64,000 nt of DNA from Bog-950 sp046329515 (lineage in GTDB: Bacteria > Bacteroidota > Bacteroidia > Chitinophagales > LD1): assembly GCA_046329515.1 (NCBI GenBank), contig JAXLUM010000001.1:1054001-1118000 (forward strand), read 5' to 3'. The position numbers were made by a program, and so were the translations under genes. The notes under the pieces were generated by a model, which saw nothing but the letters and a program-made list of their open reading frames with translations, had not been told where the DNA came from and searched no databases. Within the stretch, counting starts at the first letter, position 1. Every line of letters starts with the position of its first letter. Below are positions 51,954 to 60,020 of the stretch, piece after piece.

Positions 51954-52286
51954 ATGAAAAAAGCATCAATTATAGCTGTGCTGTTAATGCTTATAACGGG
52001 CTTAATGGCACAAAAGGGAAATAAACCGGGCCGCAATACCAATAGCGATATATACTGTGTAATGGAAAAAGACAGCCAGAGCTTAATTACCCTAAATGAT
52101 AAGCCGGTAACTATTGACGTACCGCTGGCTGATGGCAGTATACTTAGCCCTAACGGGGTGCTGCTTAAAAAGGATGGCACCAAGGTTACTTTAAAGCGGG
52201 GCGATTGCGTAGATCAAAATGGCAAGACACTTGCCAAGCCAATGCCGATGAAGAAAAGCGAATACCAGGGACAAATAAATAATTAG
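51954..52286 (+). CDS. DUF6799-like secreted protein
   Basis: A 110-residue exported protein with signal peptide MKKASIIAVLLMLITGLMAQ. The mature domain has the two-strand repeat YCVMEKDSQSLITLNDK and LKRGDCVDQNGKTL, the pattern of the DUF6799 family (short VxxDGxxxxLxxGxxV-like motifs). It is predicted to be periplasmic; function is unknown. It is the only plus-strand gene in this catabolic block. Most of the gene-free interval 51711-51953 before it holds nothing that I can name apart from the carboxylase promoter. Confidence 0.72.
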   Translation: MKKASIIAVLLMLITGLMAQKGNKPGRNTNSDIYCVMEKDSQSLITLNDKPVTIDVPLADGSILSPNGVLLKKDGTKVTLKRGDCVDQNGKTLAKPMPMKKSEYQGQINN

Positions 52287-52310
52287 AAATTTCTTGTTTG
52301 TGTGATTGAT

Positions 52311-52347
52311 AACCGGCGCGGACCAATATTATCCCGCCGGTTTTTTA
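52311..52347 (+). terminator. Intrinsic terminator
   Basis: ACCGGCG-(C)-GG at 52312-52321 pairs with CCCGCCGGT at 52333-52341, with one bulge, then a T-run. Confidence 0.75.
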
Positions 52348-52421
52348 TTTAATGATGTTTAAAGTATTGAATTTCCTTTTCGTGCTTGCGTGCGGCAGCA
52401 AGTGTAGCAAACGTCCCCAGG

Positions 52422-53447
52422 TTACGCCTCTTTCCCGTTTTCGGGTTTTTCCTGCGAGAATAAATCCGATAGCCCCCCGATTTTAATTTCCGAATCATTG
52501 AATGCGTTTAGCAGGGTATCCCAAAAATTATTCCTGCGCGGTTCATCGCGGCGGGCCATGGCTAAATCATAAGCGCTTTGCCCCACTTTAATTAGTTCCT
52601 GCGCTCGGTAAAATTCAAATACAGTGCAGGTGTTGCGCGGTATTTCAATAAGCACATCAGGCGGGTGGACCATTATCATCATTTCAGCAAGCCTATCTAA
52701 TGAGGCATCGTAAGAAGCGCTGAGTATATCGTACCAGCTAAGGTTGGGCAGTTCTTCTACCTTATCGGCGCTATCTTCCTTTGCTACGGAGGAAAAGTAT
52801 TTTTTGAAACGGGAAATCATATCAGGACTTTCCTCGGGTGTTGGTTGTTTTTCTGCTGCCTTCTCCGCTATTTCTACTGCCGGTGGTTCGGGCGAGGCGC
52901 CATTCAGGTTCACCGCTACTACAATGGTATCCTTTCGCTTTTCTACTAAGTTAAGCGGCAAGGGGTTTAAAACGCCACCATCCACGTACAACTTCTTATC
53001 GTCCACTATGGGCGTAAAAATGCCGGGTATGCCGGTAGAAGCGCGAAGGGCTTTATGCAAGTTGCCGGTTTTAAAATGAATTTCAGTACGGGTGGCCATA
53101 TCGGTAGCTACAGCAGTAAAAGGGATAGGTAGTTTTTCAATTTCTACATCACCTGTCATATCCTGCAATACAGAAAATATCTTCTCGCCCTTAACCCATC
53201 CCTGGCGCGATAGCGTGAAATCAAAAAGCCGGTACAAATCGGATTTAACCAGCTTAAGTAACCATTCTTTATAAGCAGGTAAATGGCCTGAACAATATAA
53301 ACCGCCTACCACAGCACCCATTGAACAGCCCACTACTTCAACTATTTCGTAGCCATCGGCCAATAGCTTATCTATTACACCAATGTGCGCTATACCACGT
53401 GCACCGCCGCAGCCCAAAACCAACTGAACTTTTTTGGTATCCTTCAT
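52422..53447 (-). CDS. Patatin-like phospholipase
   Basis: A 341-residue cytoplasmic patatin-fold acyl hydrolase. The oxyanion hole is GCGGARGIAHIG near residue 12, the nucleophile Ser42 lies in GCSMGAVVGG (GxSxG) and the dyad Asp156 in YVDGGVLNPLP. An inserted acidic and charged region (about 205-245, EIAEKAAEKQPTPEES) is predicted to be disordered. No signal peptide, so it probably acts on membrane lipids from inside. It lies 69 bp after the carboxylase beta gene on the same strand. Confidence 0.9.
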   Translation of the reverse strand: MKDTKKVQLVLGCGGARGIAHIGVIDKLLADGYEIVEVVGCSMGAVVGGLYCSGHLPAYKEWLLKLVKSDLYRLFDFTLSRQGWVKGEKIFSVLQDMTGDVEIEKLPIPFTAVATDMATRTEIHFKTGNLHKALRASTGIPGIFTPIVDDKKLYVDGGVLNPLPLNLVEKRKDTIVVAVNLNGASPEPPAVEIAEKAAEKQPTPEESPDMISRFKKYFSSVAKEDSADKVEELPNLSWYDILSASYDASLDRLAEMMIMVHPPDVLIEIPRNTCTVFEFYRAQELIKVGQSAYDLAMARRDEPRRNNFWDTLLNAFNDSEIKIGGLSDLFSQEKPENGKEA

Positions 53448-53516
53448 AAACTATTAACGATAATGGCTTACTTAAAATATAAGCTGTTGGAAAATTACAT
53501 GCAGGAATTCAATGCC

Positions 53517-55109
53517 TTACATTCTAAACACGCCGAAACCTTCAGCCCCTTTAAATTCGGTGTTATGTATCACTTCCATACATAACTTAAGGTAGTTGCG
53601 TGTTTCACGGGGGTCAATTACGCCATCATCCCAAAGCTGGCCGCTGGCATACCAGGCATTGCTTTGCTTTTCGGCTTCTTTAACCATGTAAGCAGCTACG
53701 TTTTTGCCCTGCTCTTCATCATAAGTAATACCTGCTTTCTCCGCAGCCTGTCTACCTATAATCTGCATAACACCGGCTAATTGCTCAGGGCCCATTACCG
53801 CTATGCGCGAGTTTGGATAACTAAACAGAAAACGTGGCTTATAAGCGCGGCCACACATAGCATAATTACCTGCGCCATAGCTGGCACCCGTTATAATTGT
53901 AATAGCGGGAACAGTGCTGTTACTAACGGCATTAATCAACTTAGCGCCGTTTTTAATAATGCCTTCTTCCTCGTATTTTCTGCCAACCATAAAGCCGGTA
54001 ATGTTTTGCAGGAAAAGGAGAGGAGTATTGTTTTGATTACAAAGCTGAATGAACTGTGCGCCTTTATTAGCTGCCTCAGAGAACAGTACCCCGTTGTTGG
54101 CAAGTATGCCTATCCTGTAACCATTAATACTGGCGTAGCCCGTTACAAGGGTGCTGCCGTACAGCGGTTTAAATTCTGAAAATTCAGAATTGTCCACTAT
54201 GCGCGTAATTAATTCGCGCTGGTCAAACGGTATGCGTACATCAGCTGATACTACGCCTAATATCTCCTCTTTATCGTATAGCGGTTCTGCCACAGTTTGT
54301 TTTGCGGAAGCGTGCGGTATATTAAGATTGGCAATTATTTCGCGCGCTATGCGTATGCCGTCCATTTCATCTTCGGCCATATAATCAGAAACGCCTGAGA
54401 TAGTGCTGTGCATTTTTGCTCCACCGAGGGATTCTTCATCTGTTACTTCATTCGTAGCCATTTTAACCAGCGGCGGGCCGGCCAGAAAAACCTTGGCTTC
54501 GTCTTTAATCATTACCACATAATCGCTCATGCCCGGCACATAAGCACCACCGGCCGTACTACTGCCAAACACTATTGAAACCGTTGGAAGACCCGCCTTA
54601 CTGCGCCGTGTAATTTCGCGGAAGTTAGCGCCTCCATAGTTAAAAATCTTAGCCTGGTCGGGCAGGTTAGCGCCTGCGCTTTCCACCATATTTATTACCG
54701 GTAAGCCGTTTTCCAAAGCAATTTCACCTACGCGCAAGCCTTTCTGCAAGGTGGCATAGTCCACCGCGCCGCCTTTTATGGTGCCAACGTTGCTGTTAAG
54801 CATACAAAGCCTGCCGCTAACAAAGCCAATTCCGGCTACTAAGGTGCCGCCTGTACCAAATCCATCCATTCCCCAACCGGCAAAGGGCAGCAGTTCCATA
54901 AATGGGGAATCCTGGTCCAATAACATTTCTATACGCTCGCGCGCCAGCATTTTACCGGCTTTCTTCGTGCGCTCCAGGTATTTAGGTTCGCCCTGAAATA
55001 AGGCCTCTGTAACCTTGCCCTCCAGTTCCTTTATTTTTTCCTGCATTATGGCGTAGTTACTGCGGTAACTCTCGCTTTGCTTATTGATTTTGCTTTTAAA
55101 AACTGACAT
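53517..55109 (-). CDS. Acyl-CoA carboxylase beta subunit (carboxyltransferase), methylcrotonyl-CoA type
   Basis: A 530-residue carboxyltransferase transferring CO2 from biotin to an acyl-CoA. Features: GAVDYATLQKGLRVGEIALE, VSIVFGSSTAGGAYVPGMSDY for CoA binding in the N domain and GASYGAGNYAMCGRAYKP in the C domain. The GTSTAGGAY-type loop and length suit the methylcrotonyl-CoA subfamily, but a propionyl or geranyl type cannot be excluded. With the alpha subunit at 49725 it makes a complete enzyme, though 1.8 kb apart with two genes between. Confidence 0.9.
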   Translation of the reverse strand: MSVFKSKINKQSESYRSNYAIMQEKIKELEGKVTEALFQGEPKYLERTKKAGKMLARERIEMLLDQDSPFMELLPFAGWGMDGFGTGGTLVAGIGFVSGRLCMLNSNVGTIKGGAVDYATLQKGLRVGEIALENGLPVINMVESAGANLPDQAKIFNYGGANFREITRRSKAGLPTVSIVFGSSTAGGAYVPGMSDYVVMIKDEAKVFLAGPPLVKMATNEVTDEESLGGAKMHSTISGVSDYMAEDEMDGIRIAREIIANLNIPHASAKQTVAEPLYDKEEILGVVSADVRIPFDQRELITRIVDNSEFSEFKPLYGSTLVTGYASINGYRIGILANNGVLFSEAANKGAQFIQLCNQNNTPLLFLQNITGFMVGRKYEEEGIIKNGAKLINAVSNSTVPAITIITGASYGAGNYAMCGRAYKPRFLFSYPNSRIAVMGPEQLAGVMQIIGRQAAEKAGITYDEEQGKNVAAYMVKEAEKQSNAWYASGQLWDDGVIDPRETRNYLKLCMEVIHNTEFKGAEGFGVFRM

Positions 55110-55215
55110 TTTTTGCGGCTTATCGGTTAAAAATAAAAATACTGCTCAATTACCATTAAATGAGATAAGGCAGCGAGGCACAATTTTTTTAACAAGGGGG
55201 TAAAAATCTACAATT

Positions 55216-55653
55216 ATGAAAAAACAACTATTACTCCTTGGCTTTTGCGTATTAAGCGCAGTAGCCGTAACTACCTCTTGCCAAACCAAGCAGGACAAGG
55301 TTGAAGAAGCACAAAAAGATGTTCAGGATGCTAACCAGGAATTAAAAGAGGCCAAGCAGGAATTGAACAACGAATACCCCGGTTACCGTACGGATATGGA
55401 ACAACGCATTAGCGCCAACGAACAGCGCATAGCTGAGTTGCGCCAAAAAGTTAATACCGGTGGCAAACCGCTTGATAAAATGCGCGAGGAAAGAATTAAG
55501 GAATTAGAAGATAAAAACGCCCAGTTAAGAAGCCGTTTGTATGGCTATGAAAAGGAAAGAGGCGATTGGGAATCGTTTAAGCGCGAGTTTAACCACGATA
55601 TGGATGAACTTGGTAAATCGCTTGATGACCTTGGCAAAAACAATGTAAAGTAA
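55216..55653 (+). CDS. Coiled-coil lipoprotein
   Basis: A 145-residue predicted lipoprotein: lipobox TTSC (Cys22), then an unbroken helical stretch rich in E/K/Q with heptad pattern (DVQDANQELKEAKQELNNE, MEQRISANEQRIAELRQK, REERIKELEDKNAQLRSRL). This suggests an elongated coiled coil of about 100 residues in the periplasm. Similar small proteins are common in Bacteroidota but have no established role. Monocistronic or with the pyrophosphatase gene 39 bp downstream. Confidence 0.78.
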   Translation: MKKQLLLLGFCVLSAVAVTTSCQTKQDKVEEAQKDVQDANQELKEAKQELNNEYPGYRTDMEQRISANEQRIAELRQKVNTGGKPLDKMREERIKELEDKNAQLRSRLYGYEKERGDWESFKREFNHDMDELGKSLDDLGKNNVK

Positions 55654-55681
55654 GAACTTATTAAATGCTGCATTTTTTAGT

Positions 55682-55688
55682 AAGGAGG
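55682..55688 (+). promoter_or_regulatory. Shine-Dalgarno before the pyrophosphatase gene
   Basis: AAGGAGG followed by TGTT and the ATG at 55693: a strong anti-16S match with a short 4-base spacing. It is one of two strong Shine-Dalgarno sites in a window otherwise almost without them. Confidence 0.4.
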
Positions 55689-55692
55689 TGTT

Positions 55693-56205
55693 ATGGAGCA
55701 GCTTAAAACTTTTGCCGGTAAGGGTATAGTAAATGTGGTTATTGAAACGCCTAAAGGCAGTCGCAATAAATATACCTATGAGCCTGAAAACGGCTTTTAC
55801 AAATTAACGAAGGTTGTTCCTGCGGGAACAGCCTTCCCTTTTGATTTTGGCTTTATACCGGGAACGAAAGCCGAGGATGGTGACCCGCTTGATGCCATTG
55901 TGATTGTGGAAACGGAGTGTTTCCCCGGATGCTATATGGAGTGCCGGCCTATTGGCATACTGGAGGCTGAACAAAAAGAAAAAGGAGAGAAAAAACTGAG
56001 AAACGATAGAGTAATTGTAGTGCCACTGGAATCAATAGACCATTCTGAGATAAAGGATATTGAGGATATGAACCAAAATCTTTTGAATGAGGTCATTCAG
56101 TTTTTCGAATACTATAATCAAATGCGCGGCAAAAAATTCAAACTATTGCGTACACGTGGAGCTGAGGGCGCAATTAAAACGATTAAGAAGAATATGGTTA
56201 AATAA
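55693..56205 (+). CDS. ppa: Inorganic pyrophosphatase, family I
   Basis: A 170-residue soluble enzyme hydrolysing pyrophosphate to phosphate with Mg2+. The metal-site signature is GDPLDAIVIVE (D-x-D-P-x-D in EDGDPLDA), preceded by VPAGTAFPFDFGFIPGT and followed by MECRPIGILE. The C-terminal helix KKFKLLRTRGAEGA is somewhat diverged from the E. coli form. Cytoplasmic. Probably the first of three closely spaced genes with DUF421 and the CinA-type gene, 12 bp and -1 bp apart. Confidence 0.88.
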   Translation: MEQLKTFAGKGIVNVVIETPKGSRNKYTYEPENGFYKLTKVVPAGTAFPFDFGFIPGTKAEDGDPLDAIVIVETECFPGCYMECRPIGILEAEQKEKGEKKLRNDRVIVVPLESIDHSEIKDIEDMNQNLLNEVIQFFEYYNQMRGKKFKLLRTRGAEGAIKTIKKNMVK

Positions 56206-56217
56206 CAGGGTTGAGTT

Positions 56218-56718
56218 ATGGACGTACTAATTGACGTATTCGGCTTACATACTGAGCGCCTGACTTTTTACCAAATGTTGGCCCGCGCTATAACGGTGTT
56301 TTTTGTTTCATTATTTGCTCTTCGTTTTTTTGGGTTACGTACCCTTGGCCGCCAAAATACCTTCGACTCCTTAACTACTTTAATATTAGGCGCAATTTTA
56401 GGCCGCGCTATAATTGAAGCCAAACAACCTTTTTTTCAATCGCTGCTAATTGTGTTTGTAATACTGGGGTTTAACCGCTTATTGGCGTGGTTGACATTTA
56501 AAAGCCGCTTTATGGGCAAGTTGTTTAAGAGCGACCCTGTGCAATTGGTTAAAGATGGGGCGGTAAATGAAGACGCTTTAAGAAAGACGCTTATTACCAA
56601 AGAAGATGTTGAAGAATCATTACGCCTTTCCGTTAACAGCAACTCCATTGACGATGCTAAAGCCGCTTACCTTGAGCGCTCAGGCGAAATAAGCATTTTA
56701 AAGAAGGGTAAAAGTTAA
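56218..56718 (+). CDS. DUF421 (YetF-like) membrane protein
   Basis: A 166-residue protein with two to three N-terminal hydrophobic segments, then a soluble C-terminal domain. The family motif RxxGxRTLGRQNTFDSLTTLILGAILGRAII is present in the central region. DUF421 proteins are inner-membrane, function not known; Bacillus YetF-type members have been linked to stress. The stop shares one base with the ATG of the CinA-type gene, so the genes are coupled. Confidence 0.83.
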   Translation: MDVLIDVFGLHTERLTFYQMLARAITVFFVSLFALRFFGLRTLGRQNTFDSLTTLILGAILGRAIIEAKQPFFQSLLIVFVILGFNRLLAWLTFKSRFMGKLFKSDPVQLVKDGAVNEDALRKTLITKEDVEESLRLSVNSNSIDDAKAAYLERSGEISILKKGKS

Positions 56719-57233
56719 TGCTTATGCCCAAAGGAAACAAACACGTTTTGGATGGGGTTACCGAAGCGAAGCTTGAAGCCATATTAAAAAAGCAAAAAGC
56801 CACAGTTGCTTTTGCTGAAAGCTGCACAGGTGGTTATTTGTCTTACCTGTTCACCTCGTCTACTAAATTGTCTTCTTATTTTTTGGGCAGTGTTATTTCT
56901 TATTCACCACTGGTAAAGCAACAGGTGCTGAAGGTAGATAAGCAAGTTGTACAATATGAAGAAGCAGTAAATGAGCAATGTGCTGCCCAAATGTTAAGCG
57001 GATTACTAAAATCAATTAAAGCCAGCTATGGTATTGCTATAACCGGTTTTGCCGGGCCTAATGGCGGAACAACTGAAACTGAAGTGGGAACCGTATGGTT
57101 AGCAGTAGGTAACAACAAAAAGCACTTTAGCAAAAAGCTTGTGTTTGGTAAAAACAGGGATAAAAATATTCAGTTGTTTGCTATTTCGGCTATCCATTTT
57201 TTGCTTGAATACCTTACTGAGGAAAATATTTGA
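56718..57233 (+). CDS. CinA C-terminal-domain nicotinamide-nucleotide amidase (PncC-like)
   Basis: A 171-residue stand-alone CinA_C domain, which deamidates NMN to nicotinate mononucleotide in NAD recycling. The active-site region VAFAESCTGGYLSYLFTS has the nucleophile-loop ESCTGG; TGFAGPNGGTTE and VGTVWLAV follow. The length excludes the N-terminal MoCF-type domain of full-length CinA. A second in-frame ATG two codons later (MPKGNK) is an alternative start. Confidence 0.87.
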   Translation: MLMPKGNKHVLDGVTEAKLEAILKKQKATVAFAESCTGGYLSYLFTSSTKLSSYFLGSVISYSPLVKQQVLKVDKQVVQYEEAVNEQCAAQMLSGLLKSIKASYGIAITGFAGPNGGTTETEVGTVWLAVGNNKKHFSKKLVFGKNRDKNIQLFAISAIHFLLEYLTEENI

Positions 57234-57460
57234 CAAACAATTTTGCAATGCAAATTATACCCCAACACGGTAAAGCCTTACTCATATAGGGATTAGAACA
57301 ATTCTCCTTTTCTACTTTATAGCTGGTACATTTTTAGCACGGTTAAAGCCTCATGAAAATGTTTTACCCTCTCCCTTTTTTGAACTATAGGTCACCGAAT
57401 CCTACCCACATTTTAAAACCAAATTGGTATAGCATTTTGTAACTATTAAAATCAAATATT

Positions 57461-58567
57461 ATGGAAAGGACAAGCAAGAGCAGGTCTTCGAAGTCTGGCT
57501 CTAAAAGCAGCAACAACGGCAAATCAAGCCGTAGCGGTTCATCAAGTAATCGCAGTTCATCATCATCTAATAGCCGCAATTCTTCTTCAGGTTCAAAAGG
57601 AAGTAGAGGCGGCAATTCTTCTTCTTATAAGGGCTCATCAGGCAACGGTAGTGGCAGCGGTAGCAATAAAAGAGGCAGCAGCAATAGCAATAGCAGCCGC
57701 GGGCGCTACAGCGATGAGGATTATGGTTCAAACCAAAACAAATCTTCACGTTCTGGTTCACAGTCAAACAACTGGCAAGGTAACAACCAGTACAGCAGCA
57801 ACAAGCGCGGTTCAGGTTCTAACAATGGTGGTGGTAACTGGAACGACCAGGATGAGGACGATTATGGCAGCAGCTCTCAACGTAACAGCGGACAAAATAA
57901 CAGCGGCCAGAACAGCAACAACCGCAGCCGTGGAAGCCGCAGCCGTATGAGTGATGAAGGCAATTACCAGGACGACTACAGCAGCAACCGTGGCCGTCAA
58001 CAAAATGATTATGACGAAGATTATAATGAGGGTGGTAATAGCCGTAAGCGTGGCAGCAGCTCAAATTATAGCCAACAGGATGAAAGCGATGAGGATGATG
58101 ATTATAATCGTCCGCAATCAAGAAGGTCATCTTCTCGCCAGGAGGAGGAATATGATGAGTATGATGAAGAAGGTATGGATGACAGCGATTCTGATGACGA
58201 CCGTTACGAAAGCGGCCACAATAAGGGCAGCCGTAACCAGGGTTCGAAGCTAAGCGGCCGTGGCAGAATGGAAGAATATGATGAGGACGAAGATGAAGGT
58301 GGTGATTACGACGAGCGCGAGGAATATGAAGAGGATGATTATGACCGCGAAGAAAACGATGATTACGGAAGCGGCAATAACAGTAACAGCAGCCGTGGCC
58401 GTGGTGGAATGAGCAACGGCCGTGGGCGCGGTAATGGTAATAAATCCGGCTCAAGCTCATCGCGCAATAACAATAACAACGGCAATTACGGCGGCAGTAT
58501 GGGCAATGGCAATTATGGTGGTGGTGGCAGCAGCCGTAACCGCAACCGTACTAACGACAACTGGTAG
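57461..58567 (+). CDS. Large intrinsically disordered Ser/Asn/Arg-Asp/Glu protein
   Basis: A 368-residue protein of extreme composition. Residues 1-80 are basic and Ser/Asn/Gly-rich (SRSSKSGSKSS, SGNGSGSGSNK); the middle mixes D-Y-x-S and S-R-G-R motifs (RYSDEDYGS, DDYSSNRGRQQ); residues 210-305 are acidic blocks (EEEYDEYDEEGMDD, GDYDEREEYEEDDYDREE); the end is R-G-G and N-G-G rich. There is no signal peptide, membrane segment, Cys, or recognised domain. It is a predicted disordered protein of the RG/S-rich type that in other organisms binds RNA or forms condensates; here that is inference. Its own terminator follows. Confidence 0.7.
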   Translation: MERTSKSRSSKSGSKSSNNGKSSRSGSSSNRSSSSSNSRNSSSGSKGSRGGNSSSYKGSSGNGSGSGSNKRGSSNSNSSRGRYSDEDYGSNQNKSSRSGSQSNNWQGNNQYSSNKRGSGSNNGGGNWNDQDEDDYGSSSQRNSGQNNSGQNSNNRSRGSRSRMSDEGNYQDDYSSNRGRQQNDYDEDYNEGGNSRKRGSSSNYSQQDESDEDDDYNRPQSRRSSSRQEEEYDEYDEEGMDDSDSDDDRYESGHNKGSRNQGSKLSGRGRMEEYDEDEDEGGDYDEREEYEEDDYDREENDDYGSGNNSNSSRGRGGMSNGRGRGNGNKSGSSSSRNNNNNGNYGGSMGNGNYGGGGSSRNRNRTNDNW

Positions 58568-58592
58568 TAACACATATACGGTGTTTGAAAAG

Positions 58593-58618
58593 CCCGGGGT
58601 AGTGCTCCGGGTTTTTTT
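58593..58618 (+). terminator. Intrinsic terminator
   Basis: CCCGGGG (58593-58599) pairs with CTCCGGG (58605-58611), one G-U pair, loop TAGTG, then seven T. Confidence 0.9.
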
Positions 58619-58665
58619 ATTTACAAGAGGCACACTTTTTTCATTTTACTGTAAAACCAAAAACT

Positions 58666-58866
58666 ATGGCTTACAGTAAAAAATCGCAGGACAAAGTGGA
58701 GAAGGCGATGCATGAAAGAAAACATGGCACCTTGCGTTCAGGCTCAGGTAAAAAAGTAACCAGTAAAAAACAGGCAATTGCCATTGGCTTGTCAGAGGCC
58801 CGAAAAGAAGGGGCTAAGGTTCCGAAGAAGAAGGGCGGCAGCGCATCGCATAAGAAAAGTAAATAA
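58666..58866 (+). CDS. DUF6496-like small basic protein
   Basis: A 66-residue Lys-rich protein beginning MAYSKKSQDKVEKAMHERK, with SGSGKKVTSKKQAIAIGLSEARKEGAKVPKK. This is the pattern of the DUF6496 family, small proteins found in many bacteria and thought to be DNA- or RNA-associated because of the basic charge. No membrane segment. It is separated from the disordered protein gene by a terminator, so it has its own promoter, not identified here. Confidence 0.78.
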   Translation: MAYSKKSQDKVEKAMHERKHGTLRSGSGKKVTSKKQAIAIGLSEARKEGAKVPKKKGGSASHKKSK

Positions 58867-58907
58867 AGAATTGCTACAGCAAACGGTTAACTACCGTACA
58901 AAAAATT

Positions 58908-58936
58908 GGCCCGGTTGCTTAAGCCGGGCCTTCTTT
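58908..58936. terminator. Intrinsic terminator between convergent genes
   Basis: GGCCCGG (58908-58914) pairs with CCGGGCC (58924-58930), with TTCTTT following; an inner GCTTAAGC adds stability. Confidence 0.85.
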
Positions 58937-58957
58937 ATTGGGATTTGGTAGCAAAGC

Positions 58958-59716
58958 CTATTTGAATTTGGCGAAGTCAGATACAGTAACCTGGTTAATG
59001 AAGTATACTTTTTTGCCTGGCACTACTGTAGTGTTCTCCTGGTAACGATATGGTGTAACCTGTATTAAACCGTAATCAGATGCTTGTAGCGATGAAAGCT
59101 CAGAGGCGCTGAAGGTTACTGAGGTTTCCCAACCGCCAACGCGTTTTTGAACATAACCGCTGCCTGAAGCAAGGATGAATAAAATAGAATCGGCACTGCT
59201 TACGCCTGTTATTGAGAAGGTGTAACCGTTTGCAAGTGTTACCTCATCGGTATTACTGGTTATAGAAGGTGTACTTGGAAAGCTACTGAACGAATGTGTA
59301 AAGGCCGGAATACTTCCTGCACCGCTTACATCCCAATCAGAACCTGAGCTAAAGTCAATGCCTGTAGCGTCGCTTTGGCTTGGTTGAAATACATAAGAGT
59401 TATTGCTTTGCTTGGTTAACGCCTTGGTATTGCACTGAACAGTGCCGGCATCCTGGTAGGTAGTGCCGCCTGCAGTTGTTGGGAAAGCGGTAACGGCGGT
59501 TCCTATTACTACTTCCATAGGGCCTACGATAGGCACGTTTTGGGTGGTAACGGTTTTAACCCCTGCTAATAAGCCCCATGCATCGGAATAGTTGAACAAC
59601 TGCGTAGTGCTTACGTTTTGCGTTTGCGTAGGATTGGTGTTGTTATCCTTTTTGCAGGATGAAACAGAGAAAATAATCAGTGCGAAAGCGAGAAACTGAA
59701 GAAGATTGTTTTTCAT
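58958..59716 (-). CDS. Hypothetical lipoprotein
   Basis: A 252-residue predicted lipoprotein with signal MKNNLLQFLAFALIIFSVSS and Cys21, followed by the KKDNNTNPTQTQ spacer seen in surface-exported lipoproteins. The rest is beta-rich (DWDVSGAGSIPAFTHSF, NGYTFSITGVSSADSILF). No family recognised. The ATG at 59716 is preferred to a start 44 codons upstream, because only the shorter form opens with a signal peptide. Confidence 0.8.
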   Translation of the reverse strand: MKNNLLQFLAFALIIFSVSSCKKDNNTNPTQTQNVSTTQLFNYSDAWGLLAGVKTVTTQNVPIVGPMEVVIGTAVTAFPTTAGGTTYQDAGTVQCNTKALTKQSNNSYVFQPSQSDATGIDFSSGSDWDVSGAGSIPAFTHSFSSFPSTPSITSNTDEVTLANGYTFSITGVSSADSILFILASGSGYVQKRVGGWETSVTFSASELSSLQASDYGLIQVTPYRYQENTTVVPGKKVYFINQVTVSDFAKFK

Positions 59717-60020
59717 TTTTATACTACTGTTTTGGTTAGCAAATTTGTTTTTGCAAAAATCTACTGTAAGATGCGCAGGTATATTTTTTCCATACCCCGT
59801 AATAAATAATTGCAATGCAATGCTCGCCAATGAGCGGCAGGAGGGCAAATTTTAGCGTTCCCAAAAAAGCCGAATTCTTACTAACTGCATAAAATAATAA
59901 GGGCAGCTACGATGAACTGCCCTGCATGTAGCAGCTTTCACTGCTGAATTGCAATTTGCTGTTGCAAAAAGTGCGCCTTTGTGGAAAGCCTTGTGGCGTG
60001 AATTTCGATACACAGTTTTT
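59717..60020. other. Gene-free interval with a GGGCAG/CTGCCC hairpin
   Basis: A 304-bp stretch between divergent genes. The only structure I see is a six-pair hairpin at 59901-59922 (GGGCAG with CTGCCC, ten-base loop) whose minus strand is followed by TTATTATTTTA. Nearby, AGCAG pairs with CTGCT at 59930-59945. No function is assigned and it may be a decayed terminator or chance. Confidence 0.3.

Noticed and set aside
57819..58460. A 213-codon minus-strand frame rich in His/Arg/Cys
   Set aside because: It is the antisense shadow of the low-complexity S/N/G/D gene at 57461-58567; the composition follows from reversing those codons. A Leu-rich frame at 57385-57615 is rejected for the same reason.
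57461..58567. Repetitive DNA suggestive of a CRISPR or satellite
   Set aside because: The repeats are irregular codon runs for Ser/Asn/Gly and Asp/Glu in one open frame, with no constant repeat or unique spacers.
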